Source: Nilaparvata lugens
Lineage: Eukaryota; Arthropoda; Insecta; Hemiptera; Delphacidae
Length of the DNA: 64,000 nucleotides
Direction: 5' to 3'
NCBI RefSeq assembly: GCF_014356525.2
Contig: NC_052506.1
Span: 13,514,783-13,578,782 of the forward strand
Under the pieces are notes generated by a model. The model was not told the DNA's origin, did not search any database, and was given only the letters and a program-made list of their open reading frames with translations. How positions within the stretch are numbered: the first letter of the stretch is position 1; every line of letters starts with the position of its first letter. Position numbers and translations under genes: made by a program. Below, in pieces: positions 45,997 through 56,546 of this stretch.

Positions 45997-46453
45997 TTCA
46001 GCAACCTTACACTGCAAACAATAGATTTGAACACAAAGTCTGGATAAAAAATGTAATACGAGTTGCTCGATTTGTATAACAAATTGATGTGAAGCTTCTT
46101 CAACCGGAAATAGTTGCATCATTCAAGCTTGAAAAAATACGAATTTAAGGCCCGGTTGCACAACAGTCGGTTAAATTTTAACCGTGATTAATAATTCCAC
46201 GAGAACCAATCAGAGAAGCCGTCTTATCAAAAACGCCTTCTGATTGGTTCTCTTGAAATCAATCACGGTTAAAATTTAACCGGCTGTTGTGCAACCGGGC
46301 CTCAAATTCGTATTTTTTCAAGCTTGAATGATTCAACTATTTCTGGTTGAAGAAGCTTCACATCAATTTGTTATACACATCGAGCAACTCGTATTACATT
46401 TTTATCCAGACTTTGTGTTCAAATGTATTGTTTGCAGTGTAAGGTTGCTGAAT
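45997..46453. repeat. 457-bp palindrome with a family A MITE at its centre
   Basis: The left outer arm (45997-46148: TTCAGCAACCTTACACTGCA onward) is mirrored by the right outer arm (46303-46453, ending TGCAGTGTAAGGTTGCTGAA). Differences are few (for example GATTTGTATAAC against the complement of GTTATACACATC). The outer arms contain non-MITE host-like DNA, for instance GAAGCTTCTTCAACC. Confidence 0.92.
46149..46302. mobile_element. Foldback MITE, family A, best preserved copy
   Basis: GGCCCGGTTGCACAACAGTC and GGCTGTTGTGCAACCGGGCC are near-perfect terminal inverted repeats. Arms include AACCGTGATTAATAATTCC and GAACCAATCAGAGAAG with their complements. It occupies the exact centre of the 457-bp palindrome. 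Confidence 0.92.
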
Positions 46454-46799
46454 GTATTGAAACTGATTTCAATATGAGAGTTTCGAACAATTATTCACAA
46501 ATACTAGCAGGGGTGCCCATCCCCCCATGGTCCGTGTCGCAAAATCCCTCCCAAAATTTGGCATCCATTTAGGCACTTGAATTTCTGAATAGTCAGTTGA
46601 AAACTGTATATTAAAAAATTCCCCCCTCTTCCCCTTGCTTTTTTCTAAAAAATCCCCCCCCAAAATTTAGCTTCATGTCGCAACTTGCGACATCAAAACA
46701 TGCTGTGGGCACCCCTGAATGCCAGAGATAAGAATATTCTCTCGTCATAACCTTCATATAATTCTAATCCAAATTCAATTCAATATTATAGGCATTTGA
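46454..46799. other. AT-rich DNA with C-runs, nothing assigned
   Basis: Two C-runs (near 46520 and 46621) flank the minus-strand 64-codon frame at 46469-46663, which has no motif. Confidence 0.4.
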
Positions 46800-47065
46800 T
46801 GCTTCAATGGATAATTATAAATTTAATACAATAATTATCAATTTCAATTATTAAGTCAGGTACTTTCTATTATTCAATATTACAACTCATTCAAGATAGG
46901 TATATTTCGAGAATTTTCAATACCTATTTGGTCTCTCTCATTATTTTGAAATAACGTGGTGAAAGGAAGATATTGTTTCTTCATAGAGCTTCAATATGAA
47001 ATCCCTATTTATATGAGATACTACTTTATACCTACGCCACTATTAATTAGTAAATTGGTATACGG
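46800..47065. repeat. Diverged direct duplication, left copy
   Basis: CAACTCATTCAAGATAGGTA, GAAATTTTCAATA-type, TCTCTCATTATTTTGAAAT and TTTCTTCATAGAGCTTCAAT reappear in order, with changes, at 47402-47608. Offset is about 580-600 bp. Function unknown; the overlapping 84-codon frame at 46956-47210 is not conserved between copies. Confidence 0.75.
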
Positions 47066-47401
47066 TATTCGATTCAATATTAATCATACTTCGTGCAAAT
47101 CTTCTTCAGACTTGGAGGAATTTGCGGCGCAGAGAAATGGCGGGAGATCAACCAATTGCAGTGATGGATTGAGTCATAGGTGGAAGCGTAGTTGTCAATT
47201 TGTCGAATAGAGTCAGTCGAGACTGTGATTGCAGAGAGGAAACTTCCTAAGTTTAACATGAGCGCTTGAATACTTTCTGGAAATTAGAGAACACTAGCCG
47301 GTAAACAATGGCAACATAGCCGCCGTTGTATCCCTGCCGCTGTATGCCTTCTCAGCTGCGCATGTCCATCCCAAGTCGGAAGTTGATTTGAAAAAAGTAT
47401 A
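47066..47401. other. Unique spacer between two duplicated segments
   Basis: GC-richer at 47280-47380 (for example CATAGCCGCCGTTGTATCCC). No gene is called. Confidence 0.35.
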
Positions 47402-47608
47402 ATGCTTCAATGAAGAATTGTAAATACAATACAATAAGTACTTTACAACTCATTCAACATAGGTATATCACGAAATTTTCAATATTCAAGTTCTCTCATT
47501 ATTCTGAAATACCGTAGTAAAAGAAACTAAGAAACTTTGTTTCTTCATAAATCTTCAATATGAAATACAAGTTTATATCGCCGCCTCTGTTAGTAAATTA
47601 GACAATTA
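47402..47608. repeat. Diverged direct duplication, right copy
   Basis: This is the partner of 46800-47065, including GCTTCAATGAAGAATTGTAA, TTACAACTCATTCAACATAG and TGTTTCTTCATAAATCTTCA. Small insertions and deletions differ between the copies. Confidence 0.75.
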
Positions 47609-47636
47609 TCTTCTTTTTCTTTAGGGCTACACTTGA

Positions 47637-47839
47637 GTATAAATAAAAATTAGAAATCTAAGAACCCTTTTTAAATTGTTCAATCACTACACGTTTCAGC
47701 TTTATAATTTTATTTAGTTTTAATTTTATATAGTTCTATTTATTTTCCAATCACTTGATAATATGGCATTACATAGCTGGAATATGTCGTGATTGAACAC
47801 TTTTAAAAGGGTACTAGGATTTCTAATTTTTATTTATAA
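47637..47839. mobile_element. Foldback element, family I
   Basis: TATAAATAAAAATTAGAAAT and ATTTCTAATTTTTATTTATA are exact complements at the two ends. The next arm part, AACCCTTTTTAAATTGTTCA with TGAACACTTTTAAAAGGGT, matches the hairpin at 1.33 kb in layout. Confidence 0.8.
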
Positions 47840-48318
47840 TTAGACAATTAGTATACGAGTAGACCTTTATTGAAGTACATCCATTAGCCTATCGTAAAAT
47901 GTATTATTATATTGCCAGTCATTCAGCACGATTAAAAACCCCCGAAATCAATCAAATTGGCCTTACAGCAAATCATCAACTTGGAGGCTCTCGGTCTTAA
48001 ATGGACGATGGTAGTGGGACTCAGCGGATTTGAAGTTAATCAAATTTGGTTAATTATTTGACGGAAAATTCACAGCATGCTTATAATTAATTGCAAATGA
48101 GAATATTATGTTGACTCATCCTGAACCAATCTTTTTAGTCTTCCACTATTCGTGAAACATGATAGCTAAGCGATGACCAAGCTGTTTCTTTCATTTCGGT
48201 TTCTACCTTTGTTATGATTCTCTGGATTTTATTGGAAAGGACTTCAAAGCATATGGTAGACGCCGTTTCGAAAATACTGAATGGAATATGGCTATAAATT
48301 TCCGAAATATTACTTCTA
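47840..48318. other. AT-rich DNA, nothing assigned
   Basis: No gene or partnered repeat is visible. Confidence 0.4.
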
Positions 48319-48508
48319 AAGCCTCGTTTACACCAAAGTTATCAACAAAATGTTATTAACTTAATCCTTATAGATTCTATTAGATTGAACATAACTTATC
48401 ATACACATGAAGAACATTATGTGTTTGTCAAGTTCCGTTCAATCTGTAGAATCTATAAGGATTAAGTTATTAACATTTTGTTAATAACTTTGGTGTAAAC
48501 CCAGCTTA
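48319..48508. mobile_element. Foldback MITE, distant family E member
   Basis: GTTTACACCAAAGTTATCAA and its mirror TTAATAACTTTGGTGTAAAC define the ends. TTAATCCTTATAGATTCTA and complement follow. The centre holds TGTTTGTCAAGTTCCGTTCA, shared with the family E cores at 0.6 and 5.3 kb. Confidence 0.8.
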
Positions 48509-48672
48509 AGAGAATTTCTAAAGGGAGCTATTCTGGAAAAGATACTATTTTCAACAAAATTGGATAAAATGATCATAAATATTGTAAGACACCACTGAAT
48601 TAATGATCAAGTGAATAATGAATGATAAATTGGCTGAAATTATCCAGATAAAAACACAATTTATGGTTAATA

Positions 48673-48815
48673 ATTAGACTATTATTAAACAAAAATCTAA
48701 ATTAAATGCTGTAAATCACCCCGAAGATTTCTGCTACTGCAAATATTGACAACAGGGTAAACAGCGACATGGAAATTCGATGAGTGCTACAATTCAAAAA
48801 TTATTTGTCAGCCCA
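48673..48815 (-). mobile_element. SINE fragment, 4.2-kb family, minus strand
   Basis: GCTGTAAATCACCCCGAAGA, TATTGACAACAGGGTAAACA and TTATTTGTCAGCCC are the complement of the 4.2-kb SINE body up to the end of its tRNA-like region. The promoter boxes are lost. Confidence 0.85.
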
Positions 48816-49049
48816 AGCGTTGAAGGGAATCTTATATTGGAATTGGAAAACTAGGTTGAATCACTTCATTTGATTAATTCAATTATTGAATGTAATATTT
48901 CAATCTGATGAACAGTAACATAGGTTTCCACTAATCTCGTGTTTTCCGACACTTTAAGATACCTAAATGTGATTTTAATAATTTTAAATAAAGCAAAATA
49001 GTAGAAGTATAATTACTACACTATACCGTAGATTGATTAAGTATACTAT

Positions 49050-49454
49050 GTACTAGTAGTTCTGTGAACAGTAGACCTCACGCAGTATTCTCATTCACAA
49101 GTACCTGATTGAAACTATAGACCTTATAGAAATACAGCAGAAGACTGGCTTCTCCACACATCAATCTGTGTAATCACTTGTCAGCTGATTTATGATGAAT
49201 AATTTTATTCTATAGTCTGATTTTCACTCTAATATTGGCGTATGAAGGAGGCTCCTTTTTCCTTGTATATTATCCTTGAAATGCAAAATTTCCAAAAACC
49301 TTGTATATACGTCGACGCGCAATTAAAAAAGGAACATACCTGTCAAATTTCATGAAAATCTATTACCCCATTTCACCGTAAATACGCAACATATAAACAT
49401 TAAGAGAAATGCCAAACCGTCGACTTGAATCTTAGACCTCACTTCGCTCGGTCA
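49050..49454. mobile_element. Dispersed repeat family G, copy 2
   Basis: It matches 44103-44531 from TACTAGTAGTTCTGTGAAC to ACCTCACTTCGCTCGGTCAA, but lacks the repeated AAACATTCAAACATTTAAAC part. The left breakpoint of the 1,888-bp tandem duplication falls inside it, at 49213. Confidence 0.85.
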
Positions 49455-51100
49455 ATTAATAACTAATTCATCGGATAGATTAACTACTGTATATACTAGA
49501 TAAAACAAATTATCTAGTTGGACTATGACGATACTCATAGCTATCTATAAATAATTACAAGTCAAGTACGGTAGGTACCTAGTTTAAGTTTCCACTCATG
49601 AAACAAAACATATACAAAACCTGGTTGCAAACAAAGACGTGGATGAAAGATATTTATTTATTGTACAACGTCAAAAATCGAATAAATGTAGTCGTGAGCA
49701 TTAAAGTTACAATAATGTAATCTGCTTGCTCCAACAATGTAAGATGATAGTTAAACACATTTGATTTAATACACGAACAGAGCTCAAGTGGAGTTTGATT
49801 GACAGCGAATACAGACCGAACAGTGCCCGAGAATTATAAGCTATATATGTTATCAAAAGGCAACACCACATGCAACAGAGTGCAAGATGTAATAAATTTT
49901 ATAGGTTTGCAGAATACAGCCATAAACGAGTATAACGTCCGACCGAGCACTGAATAATCACTACCAGGATTATAAATTTTATGTCAACAGGCTGATTGTG
50001 GTTGGCCATTGCTGAAGAATTGAGCTGTAAATTAAACTAGGTACTTTGGAGCGCCTACAATGTCTAGGGGTCTTCCGCTGTCACTGAGATTCACATGATA
50101 ACGACTCCCACCGACTCAATATCTAAAACAATTATTGCAACGGCATTTCGTCTTCTCTCAGCATTCGCTAATAGTCGATTCGATACTCTGAATTTATCCA
50201 ATTGACAACAAATCGTGACTGGAAGAACAACATAAGAAAGGAATATCTCGAAAGGTTTTCCTGAATGTTAATGCTGAAATTTGATAGAGCAAGCAAGATA
50301 AACGAACTTGAATTTCTTGATCTATCATTGACTGCTAATGCTGGTTTTCACTGTTGATATTAACTACTGGCAGTCATTGAATGACATTCATGTTCTTTTT
50401 ATGGCTTATAATAATATTGACTTCAGCAAGACTTGACTTATTTAGTTGACTAGCAAATATAATTGTCTGTCTAAATATTGCAGCAAAATACTTAGCAAAT
50501 TAAAAAGCATAATTTGTATTAGCTTACTCGATAGCCAATGAATCTCAAAATCATTCATTCTTCAAAAAAAATTTAAGTTCACAATACAGTAGTGTACATA
50601 AAAACTGGTTTAATATAATCATTTGAGGAACATTATAATTTAGTAATTGTGAGAAGAAAAAATCCCTGAAGAGGTTAAGGCTGTGCAAAGGCTAAAAATA
50701 AACTTTCTACTCGTGATATTTTTCAAAGTTTTTCGATTTGTATATCATCAAGCTATCAAAATAAATAAGTTTTCTCAGGAAAACATTTTTTTCCGTACAT
50801 TAATTTTTGAAATATGAGCGCCTGAAGTTTGAATTTTTGGGACAGAACATTTCAAATTCGGTAACATATAAATCCATGAGATTTAGAGGATGGATTCTTC
50901 ATGGTATTCTTGATCTAGTAAAATATCAATTTTTGAAGTTATTAAAATTACCAAAAATAACTCAACTGAAAGTTATTTTTAGTAAATTGAATAACTATCT
51001 TAAGAATTGATATATTCAGAACATTTTTATTCTACTAGATCAACAATACCATGAAGAATCTATCTTCTAAATCTCCTGGATTTATCTCTCACCGAATTTG
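49213..51100. repeat. 1,888-bp tandem duplication, unit 1
   Basis: From TAGTCTGATTTTCACTCTAA to CTCTCACCGAATTTG, this unit is repeated at 51101-52988. The copies appear identical to the eye apart from a G/T change near 50905/52793 (CATGGTATTC versus CATGTTATTC). The content is the right half of family G, about 1.2 kb of AT-rich DNA without a gene, and most of a foldback element. The 67-codon frame at 50807-51010 is inside the foldback and occurs in both units. Confidence 0.97.
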
Positions 51101-52988
51101 TAGTCTGATTTTCACTCTAATATTGGCGTATGAAGGAGGCTCCTTTTTCCTTGTATATTATCCTTGAAATGCAAAATTTCCAAAAACCTTGTATATACGT
51201 CGACGCGCAATTAAAAAAGGAACATACCTGTCAAATTTCATGAAAATCTATTACCCCATTTCACCGTAAATACGCAACATATAAACATTAAGAGAAATGC
51301 CAAACCGTCGACTTGAATCTTAGACCTCACTTCGCTCGGTCAATTAATAACTAATTCATCGGATAGATTAACTACTGTATATACTAGATAAAACAAATTA
51401 TCTAGTTGGACTATGACGATACTCATAGCTATCTATAAATAATTACAAGTCAAGTACGGTAGGTACCTAGTTTAAGTTTCCACTCATGAAACAAAACATA
51501 TACAAAACCTGGTTGCAAACAAAGACGTGGATGAAAGATATTTATTTATTGTACAACGTCAAAAATCGAATAAATGTAGTCGTGAGCATTAAAGTTACAA
51601 TAATGTAATCTGCTTGCTCCAACAATGTAAGATGATAGTTAAACACATTTGATTTAATACACGAACAGAGCTCAAGTGGAGTTTGATTGACAGCGAATAC
51701 AGACCGAACAGTGCCCGAGAATTATAAGCTATATATGTTATCAAAAGGCAACACCACATGCAACAGAGTGCAAGATGTAATAAATTTTATAGGTTTGCAG
51801 AATACAGCCATAAACGAGTATAACGTCCGACCGAGCACTGAATAATCACTACCAGGATTATAAATTTTATGTCAACAGGCTGATTGTGGTTGGCCATTGC
51901 TGAAGAATTGAGCTGTAAATTAAACTAGGTACTTTGGAGCGCCTACAATGTCTAGGGGTCTTCCGCTGTCACTGAGATTCACATGATAACGACTCCCACC
52001 GACTCAATATCTAAAACAATTATTGCAACGGCATTTCGTCTTCTCTCAGCATTCGCTAATAGTCGATTCGATACTCTGAATTTATCCAATTGACAACAAA
52101 TCGTGACTGGAAGAACAACATAAGAAAGGAATATCTCGAAAGGTTTTCCTGAATGTTAATGCTGAAATTTGATAGAGCAAGCAAGATAAACGAACTTGAA
52201 TTTCTTGATCTATCATTGACTGCTAATGCTGGTTTTCACTGTTGATATTAACTACTGGCAGTCATTGAATGACATTCATGTTCTTTTTATGGCTTATAAT
52301 AATATTGACTTCAGCAAGACTTGACTTATTTAGTTGACTAGCAAATATAATTGTCTGTCTAAATATTGCAGCAAAATACTTAGCAAATTAAAAAGCATAA
52401 TTTGTATTAGCTTACTCGATAGCCAATGAATCTCAAAATCATTCATTCTTCAAAAAAAATTTAAGTTCACAATACAGTAGTGTACATAAAAACTGGTTTA
52501 ATATAATCATTTGAGGAACATTATAATTTAGTAATTGTGAGAAGAAAAAATCCCTGAAGAGGTTAAGGCTGTGCAAAGGCTAAAAATAAACTTTCTACTC
52601 GTGATATTTTTCAAAGTTTTTCGATTTGTATATCATCAAGCTATCAAAATAAATAAGTTTTCTCAGGAAAACATTTTTTTCCGTACATTAATTTTTGAAA
52701 TATGAGCGCCTGAAGTTTGAATTTTTGGGACAGAACATTTCAAATTCGGTAACATATAAATCCATGAGATTTAGAGGATGGATTCTTCATGTTATTCTTG
52801 ATCTAGTAAAATATCAATTTTTGAAGTTATTAAAATTACCAAAAATAACTCAACTGAAAGTTATTTTTAGTAAATTGAATAACTATCTTAAGAATTGATA
52901 TATTCAGAACATTTTTATTCTACTAGATCAACAATACCATGAAGAATCTATCTTCTAAATCTCCTGGATTTATCTCTCACCGAATTTG
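51101..52988. repeat. 1,888-bp tandem duplication, unit 2
   Basis: This is a direct copy of 49213-51100. It joins the previous unit without a gap. The junction AATTTG|TAGTCT shows no evident microhomology with the outer flanks, so end-joining or an assembly misjoin are both possible. Confidence 0.97.
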
Positions 52989-53163
52989 AAATGTTCTGTC
53001 CCAAAAATTTAATCTTTAGGCGCTCATATCTCAAAAAGTAATGATCAGAAAAAAATTTTCCCTGCGAAAACTTTTTCATTTTGATAGCTTGATGATATAA
53101 AAATCGAAAAACTCTGAAAAATATCACGAGTAGGAAGTTTATTTTTTGCCTTTGCACAGCCTT
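52563..53163. mobile_element. 601-bp foldback element, intact copy
   Basis: Arms of about 250 bp: TTAAGGCTGTGCAAAGGC and TTTCTACTCGTGATATTTTT on the left, AAAAATATCACGAGTAGGAA and GCCTTTGCACAGCCTTAA on the right. The spacer contains AAAATAACTCAACTGAAAGT, itself a small inverted repeat. The tandem duplication truncated the other copy at 50675-51100 in its right arm. Non-coding; the frames over it (52695-52898, 52948-53157) are arm shadows of each other. Confidence 0.9.
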
Positions 53164-53304
53164 AAAAAACCTGAGCGCAGGAAACCCCTATTTCAGGAAA
53201 TCTATTTCTATTTTATTCTATTCCTATAGAATTTATGTTTACATGTTTGTAGAGTTTGAGCACTAAAATAAATACTGAAAGCTAGTTATAATATGAAAAA
53301 ATTA

Positions 53305-53950
53305 ACTGAATATTGAGTCTTATTTGCATCATTACAATCATCATAAACTTGACCTTCCGGTAGTCGCGCCCTACTCAATCACACGAGCAGTCGCGTGTTT
53401 CATTTTGTACAACATCCAATTTTCCAAGTGTTATGGTTGTACTCTGTTTACTGTTGAAACATATTAATTAATTGTATAATTACTTTTTCGATTATTTTAC
53501 TCCTATAAACATTTGGATGATCAGCATTTCATAGCCCAATAAGGTACATCAAGCAAAGCCATCAATTCTGTGTTATTGGTTCGTTTACAGTCCCCGTATA
53601 CAGTCTTTCCCTATCTTATGCACAGTGCGACTTTATGCACTGTTGCGACTAAATGGCACCAAAAGACTGAACCATTGCTCGGTTGATACTGCAACTCAGT
53701 GGAGTGATGGGGAGAAAGTTTTGGAATGCATAGGTGACTCATTCACTGACACCACCCCATTCAATAGTTTTGTGCAGCAAAAAACTGACACTGTTGTAAT
53801 TTTTACAACAGCGCGACTGCCGGAGGGTTGATCGGATTCATATTCAGATTGTGACAAGATTCCAATTTATTACATACAACCGAGATATACTTCTATACTC
53901 AAAATTTGAACAGAACGTTGGTGATTTCTATCAAGAGTTTAGGAAGCAGG
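53305..53950. repeat. Duplicated module, paralogue 1 (broken by a piggyBac-like MITE)
   Basis: ACTGAATATTGAGTCTTATT at the left and TTCATATTCAGATTGTGACA to AGTTTAGGAAGCAGG at the right match 54232-55012 in order. The DNA between the two halves is transposon, not module. A third partial copy (ATCAAGAGTAGGAAGCAGG) is near 55300. Confidence 0.8.
53353..53827. mobile_element. piggyBac-like MITE, 475 bp
   Basis: Terminal inverted repeats CCTTCCGGTAGTCGCGC and GCGCGACTGCCGGAGGG (about three mismatches). The flanks are TTGA on both sides (53349-53352 and 53828-53831). The empty paralogous position at 54876-54879 reads TTAA, the target of piggyBac elements. No transposase is present; the 68-codon frame at 53625-53831 has no motif. 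The family is inferred from termini and target only. Confidence 0.6.
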
Positions 53951-53960
53951 AAGATATTAT

Positions 53961-54227
53961 CATAGAGAAACGATAGCATAAGTAGATATCCCATGGTATA
54001 GGGCGTTTATGTCGCAACTTTTACTGTTATCCCAAGCCGATAGTTCACATAGTTCTTTCCTATGCAGCTGTGTGACGCTGGTAGTCTCTCAAATTGTGCC
54101 GTTCATACACTATCACCCCAACACAACAGTAAAAATTGACAATAATCGGCTTGAGATAACAGTAAAAGTTACGACATAAATTCCCTATACCATGGGATAT
54201 CTCTACTTACGCTATTGTTTCTCTATG
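53961..54227. mobile_element. Foldback MITE, family F, copy 2 (well preserved)
   Basis: CATAGAGAAACGATAGCATA and TACGCTATTGTTTCTCTATG are inverted ends. Inner arms carry AGATATCCCATGGTATAGGG with its complement, and TCCCAAGCCGAT with ATCGGCTTGAGA. Confidence 0.9.
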
Positions 54228-54231
54228 GTAT

Positions 54232-55012
54232 TATTAACTGAGTATTGAATCTTATTTTCATCTTCACAGTCCTCATAAACTCAGGCACGGCCCTAGGCAC
54301 TTTGCCGCCCTGAGCGAAATCGGTAAACGCCACCCCCCCCCACAGGTATCCCGTCTAATTGTTTACTTAAAAATTTTCCCGAATGTTATCAGCTGTTTAA
54401 GTTAAAAATGACATTAATTTGAACAACTATTTGAACAAACAGATACGATACACAATAAGAAAACATAATTAAGACGGTAGTTTTAAATCAAGAGACTGCA
54501 AGAGAGTATTAGGCCAATTTAACTTGCTCAGTAATTAAAACTACAATATTGCTAAAACACGAGTTTGTTTAATTGAGTAGAACTCGTCTGACCATTGCAA
54601 AGAAAAATTCCATCTCCAATTCTTCAAGATCTAGGGACTGAGCTATTTTATGTTCGCTAAACCACTCAGATGTTCCTGGGACATTGTTGATCTTATATTA
54701 TATGTCTTCATTAGCTTGAGTTTGGAAAAGCTTCTTTTATGATTTTACTATATTCACATTTAATATTATGAAATTATTATTTATTTGTATTTAAAAAATT
54801 TCCGTTCCTTAAAATTTGCCGCCCCCAAAAATCTGCCGCCCGGTCCGCCCACCCCTGGGGCCAGGCCTGCATAAACTTAATCGTACTCATATTCAGATTG
54901 CGACAACAGGATGCCAATATTTATTAAATACAACCAAGATATCATATAGATCTATACACAAAATTTGAACAAAAGCTTGATGATTTTTATCAAGAATTTA
55001 GGAAGCAGGAGG
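54232..55012. repeat. Duplicated module, paralogue 2 (broken by a hAT-like MITE)
   Basis: ACTGAGTATTGAATCTTATT opens it, and TCATATTCAGATTGCGACAA to AATTTAGGAAGCAGG closes it, matching paralogue 1. The hAT-like element at 54282-54869 separates the halves. Confidence 0.8.
54282..54869. mobile_element. hAT-like MITE, 588 bp, with 8-bp target duplication
   Basis: A perfect 8-bp direct repeat CATAAACT lies at 54274-54281 and 54870-54877. The terminal inverted repeats are CAGGCACGGCCCTAGG and CCTGGGGCCAGGCCTG. 8-bp duplications and CAGG-starting GC-rich ends are the hAT signature. Inside, TTTGCCGCCCTGAGCG and TTTGCCGCCCCCAAAA recur. No transposase remains. Confidence 0.85.
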
Positions 55013-55021
55013 TTAGCTGCG

Positions 55022-55194
55022 GCTAAATAAAGCCATAGTGCATTCGTGTGACGTCAGCACAGGTAGGGCTCCTACACGAATAAAAACTCGTTGATTTCAG
55101 CTGATCTGTATCAGCTAGTGTTTTGATTGGTGTAGGAGCCCTACCTGTGCTAACGTCACATGAATGCACTATGAATTTGTTTACGGAGGTAGTG
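55022..55194. mobile_element. Foldback MITE, family H, left end lost
   Basis: AAAGCCATAGTGCATTCGTG and GACGTCAGCACAGGTAGGGC are mirrored by GCCCTACCTGTGCTAACGTC and CATGAATGCACTATG. The right terminus continues to TTTACGGAGGTAGTG, but the matching left terminus is missing. The intact copy is at 59245-59425. Confidence 0.85.
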
Positions 55195-55848
55195 GCTGAG
55201 CCATGTATGGGTCTCAATTGGAGTGGAGGAGCTAGCTTTTTACGTAGAACAGAGGAATTATCCTCATAATTTAGAAAATAAATTTACGGTAATTTTTATC
55301 ATCAAGAGTAGGAAGCAGGAGGGAGCTGACCCAAGAGTTTCGAATACCAATCAAAATTAAATTTGAGGGGAGTTTAAGTTAGTGTTGTATATTGACTAGT
55401 GGGAGAACTCCGGTATACCACCACCGTGGTGTATATAACAGTATGAGAGTATCACGATTCGAATGATTTTAAGAAATAGACGTCCGCATCAAAGTTGCCA
55501 AGTTGGGCAGGATGGTGCGGTGCGGTGGAGAACCATAATGCCGACTAATGAACGACCTATGAAGTGGCTACATCCAATTTATGTGGGTTATTATTACTGC
55601 AGTGCTATTTGTTTTACATGGCTGGACTGTGAGAGAGTTGCGGCAAACTTCAAAGCCTCTCTCCATTCTCGTGTTACAGTTCACTAACGATGCTCCCGTT
55701 AGATTGAATAGCTTTGCCTAATATTTCGTGATTTCAATTTACTAGTTGCGAGTTATTGGGTCTGCTCCACTTCACTATCATTGTCGCACCTGTCACTTAA
55801 TATTGAAGCGACCGGAAATAAATAAATCAGGAATTACTCATTAAGTAG
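55195..55848. other. Mixed DNA, third partial module copy, nothing else assigned
   Basis: AGAGTAGGAAGCAGGAGGGA near 55303 links to the paralogous modules upstream. The 74-codon frame at 55463-55687 reads through GC-balanced DNA but has no motif. Confidence 0.4.
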
Positions 55849-56080
55849 TATTGGTACTATATGCTATCTAAAAATTAGTCGTCATCTCTCATCATCACTC
55901 TTTACTCACGCACAAGCCTAAGAGCTTATGTGGGCTTCACCCTCAGTATTATTATTTCACAAATGGAGAAATCGGAATATAATATCATTTATAGTGATAA
56001 TTTGTAAAATGATATGTATAATTAATTTACCCCGACACATATTATTATAGTGGGGTATCATAATTATAACTAACTTTAGT
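55849..56080. repeat. Direct duplication around a mini hairpin, left copy
   Basis: From TATTGGTACTATATGCTATC to ATTATAACTAACTTTAGT it matches 56133-56355, with small indels. It contains TTACTCACGCACAAGCCTAA and TTTACCCCGACACATATTAT. Confidence 0.92.
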
Positions 56081-56131
56081 CATAGAGAAACGATAGCATA
56101 AGTGATAAACTTACGCTATTGTTTCTCTATG
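56081..56131. mobile_element. 51-bp deletion derivative of a family F MITE
   Basis: CATAGAGAAACGATAGCATA is joined by a short loop to TTACGCTATTGTTTCTCTAT, the exact outermost arms of the element at 53961-54227 with the interior gone. It sits exactly between two ~230-bp direct copies. Confidence 0.9.
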
Positions 56132-56132
56132 G

Positions 56133-56355
56133 TATTGGTACTATATGCTATCCAAAAGTAGACGTCATCTCTCATCATCATCCCTCTCACTCTTTACTCA
56201 CGCACAAGTCTAAGAGTTTATGTGGGTTTCACCCTCAGTATTATTTCACAAATGGAGAAATCGGAATCTAACATCATTTATAGTGATAATTTGTAATTAA
56301 TTTACCCCGACACATATTATTATAGTGGGGTATCATAATTAGAACTAAGTTTAGT
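56133..56355. repeat. Direct duplication around a mini hairpin, right copy
   Basis: This is the partner of 55849-56080, ending TAGAACTAAGTTTAGT. Its last bases provide the TA at 56355-56356 used as target by the next transposon. Confidence 0.92.
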
Positions 56356-56546
56356 ACAGTAGAACTCCAATTATCCGAACTTCGACAATCCGAATCGCCG
56401 ATTATCCGAAGCACTTTCAGAAAAAAAATTGTCCAAAAAAAGTCTAAGTGCGCTATTATTCTTCCCCCCGTGAAGCCAGTGTTTGCGCGTTCACTCACTA
56501 TTGCGTGATCTGGCTGCCCGAAATCGGATGAAGACCGCAAAACAAT

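Noticed and set aside
50807..53157. 67-codon frame present in two copies, suggestive of a small gene family
   Set aside because: It lies within foldback arms, and its duplication comes from the 1,888-bp tandem repeat; the opposite arm gives a matching minus-strand frame.
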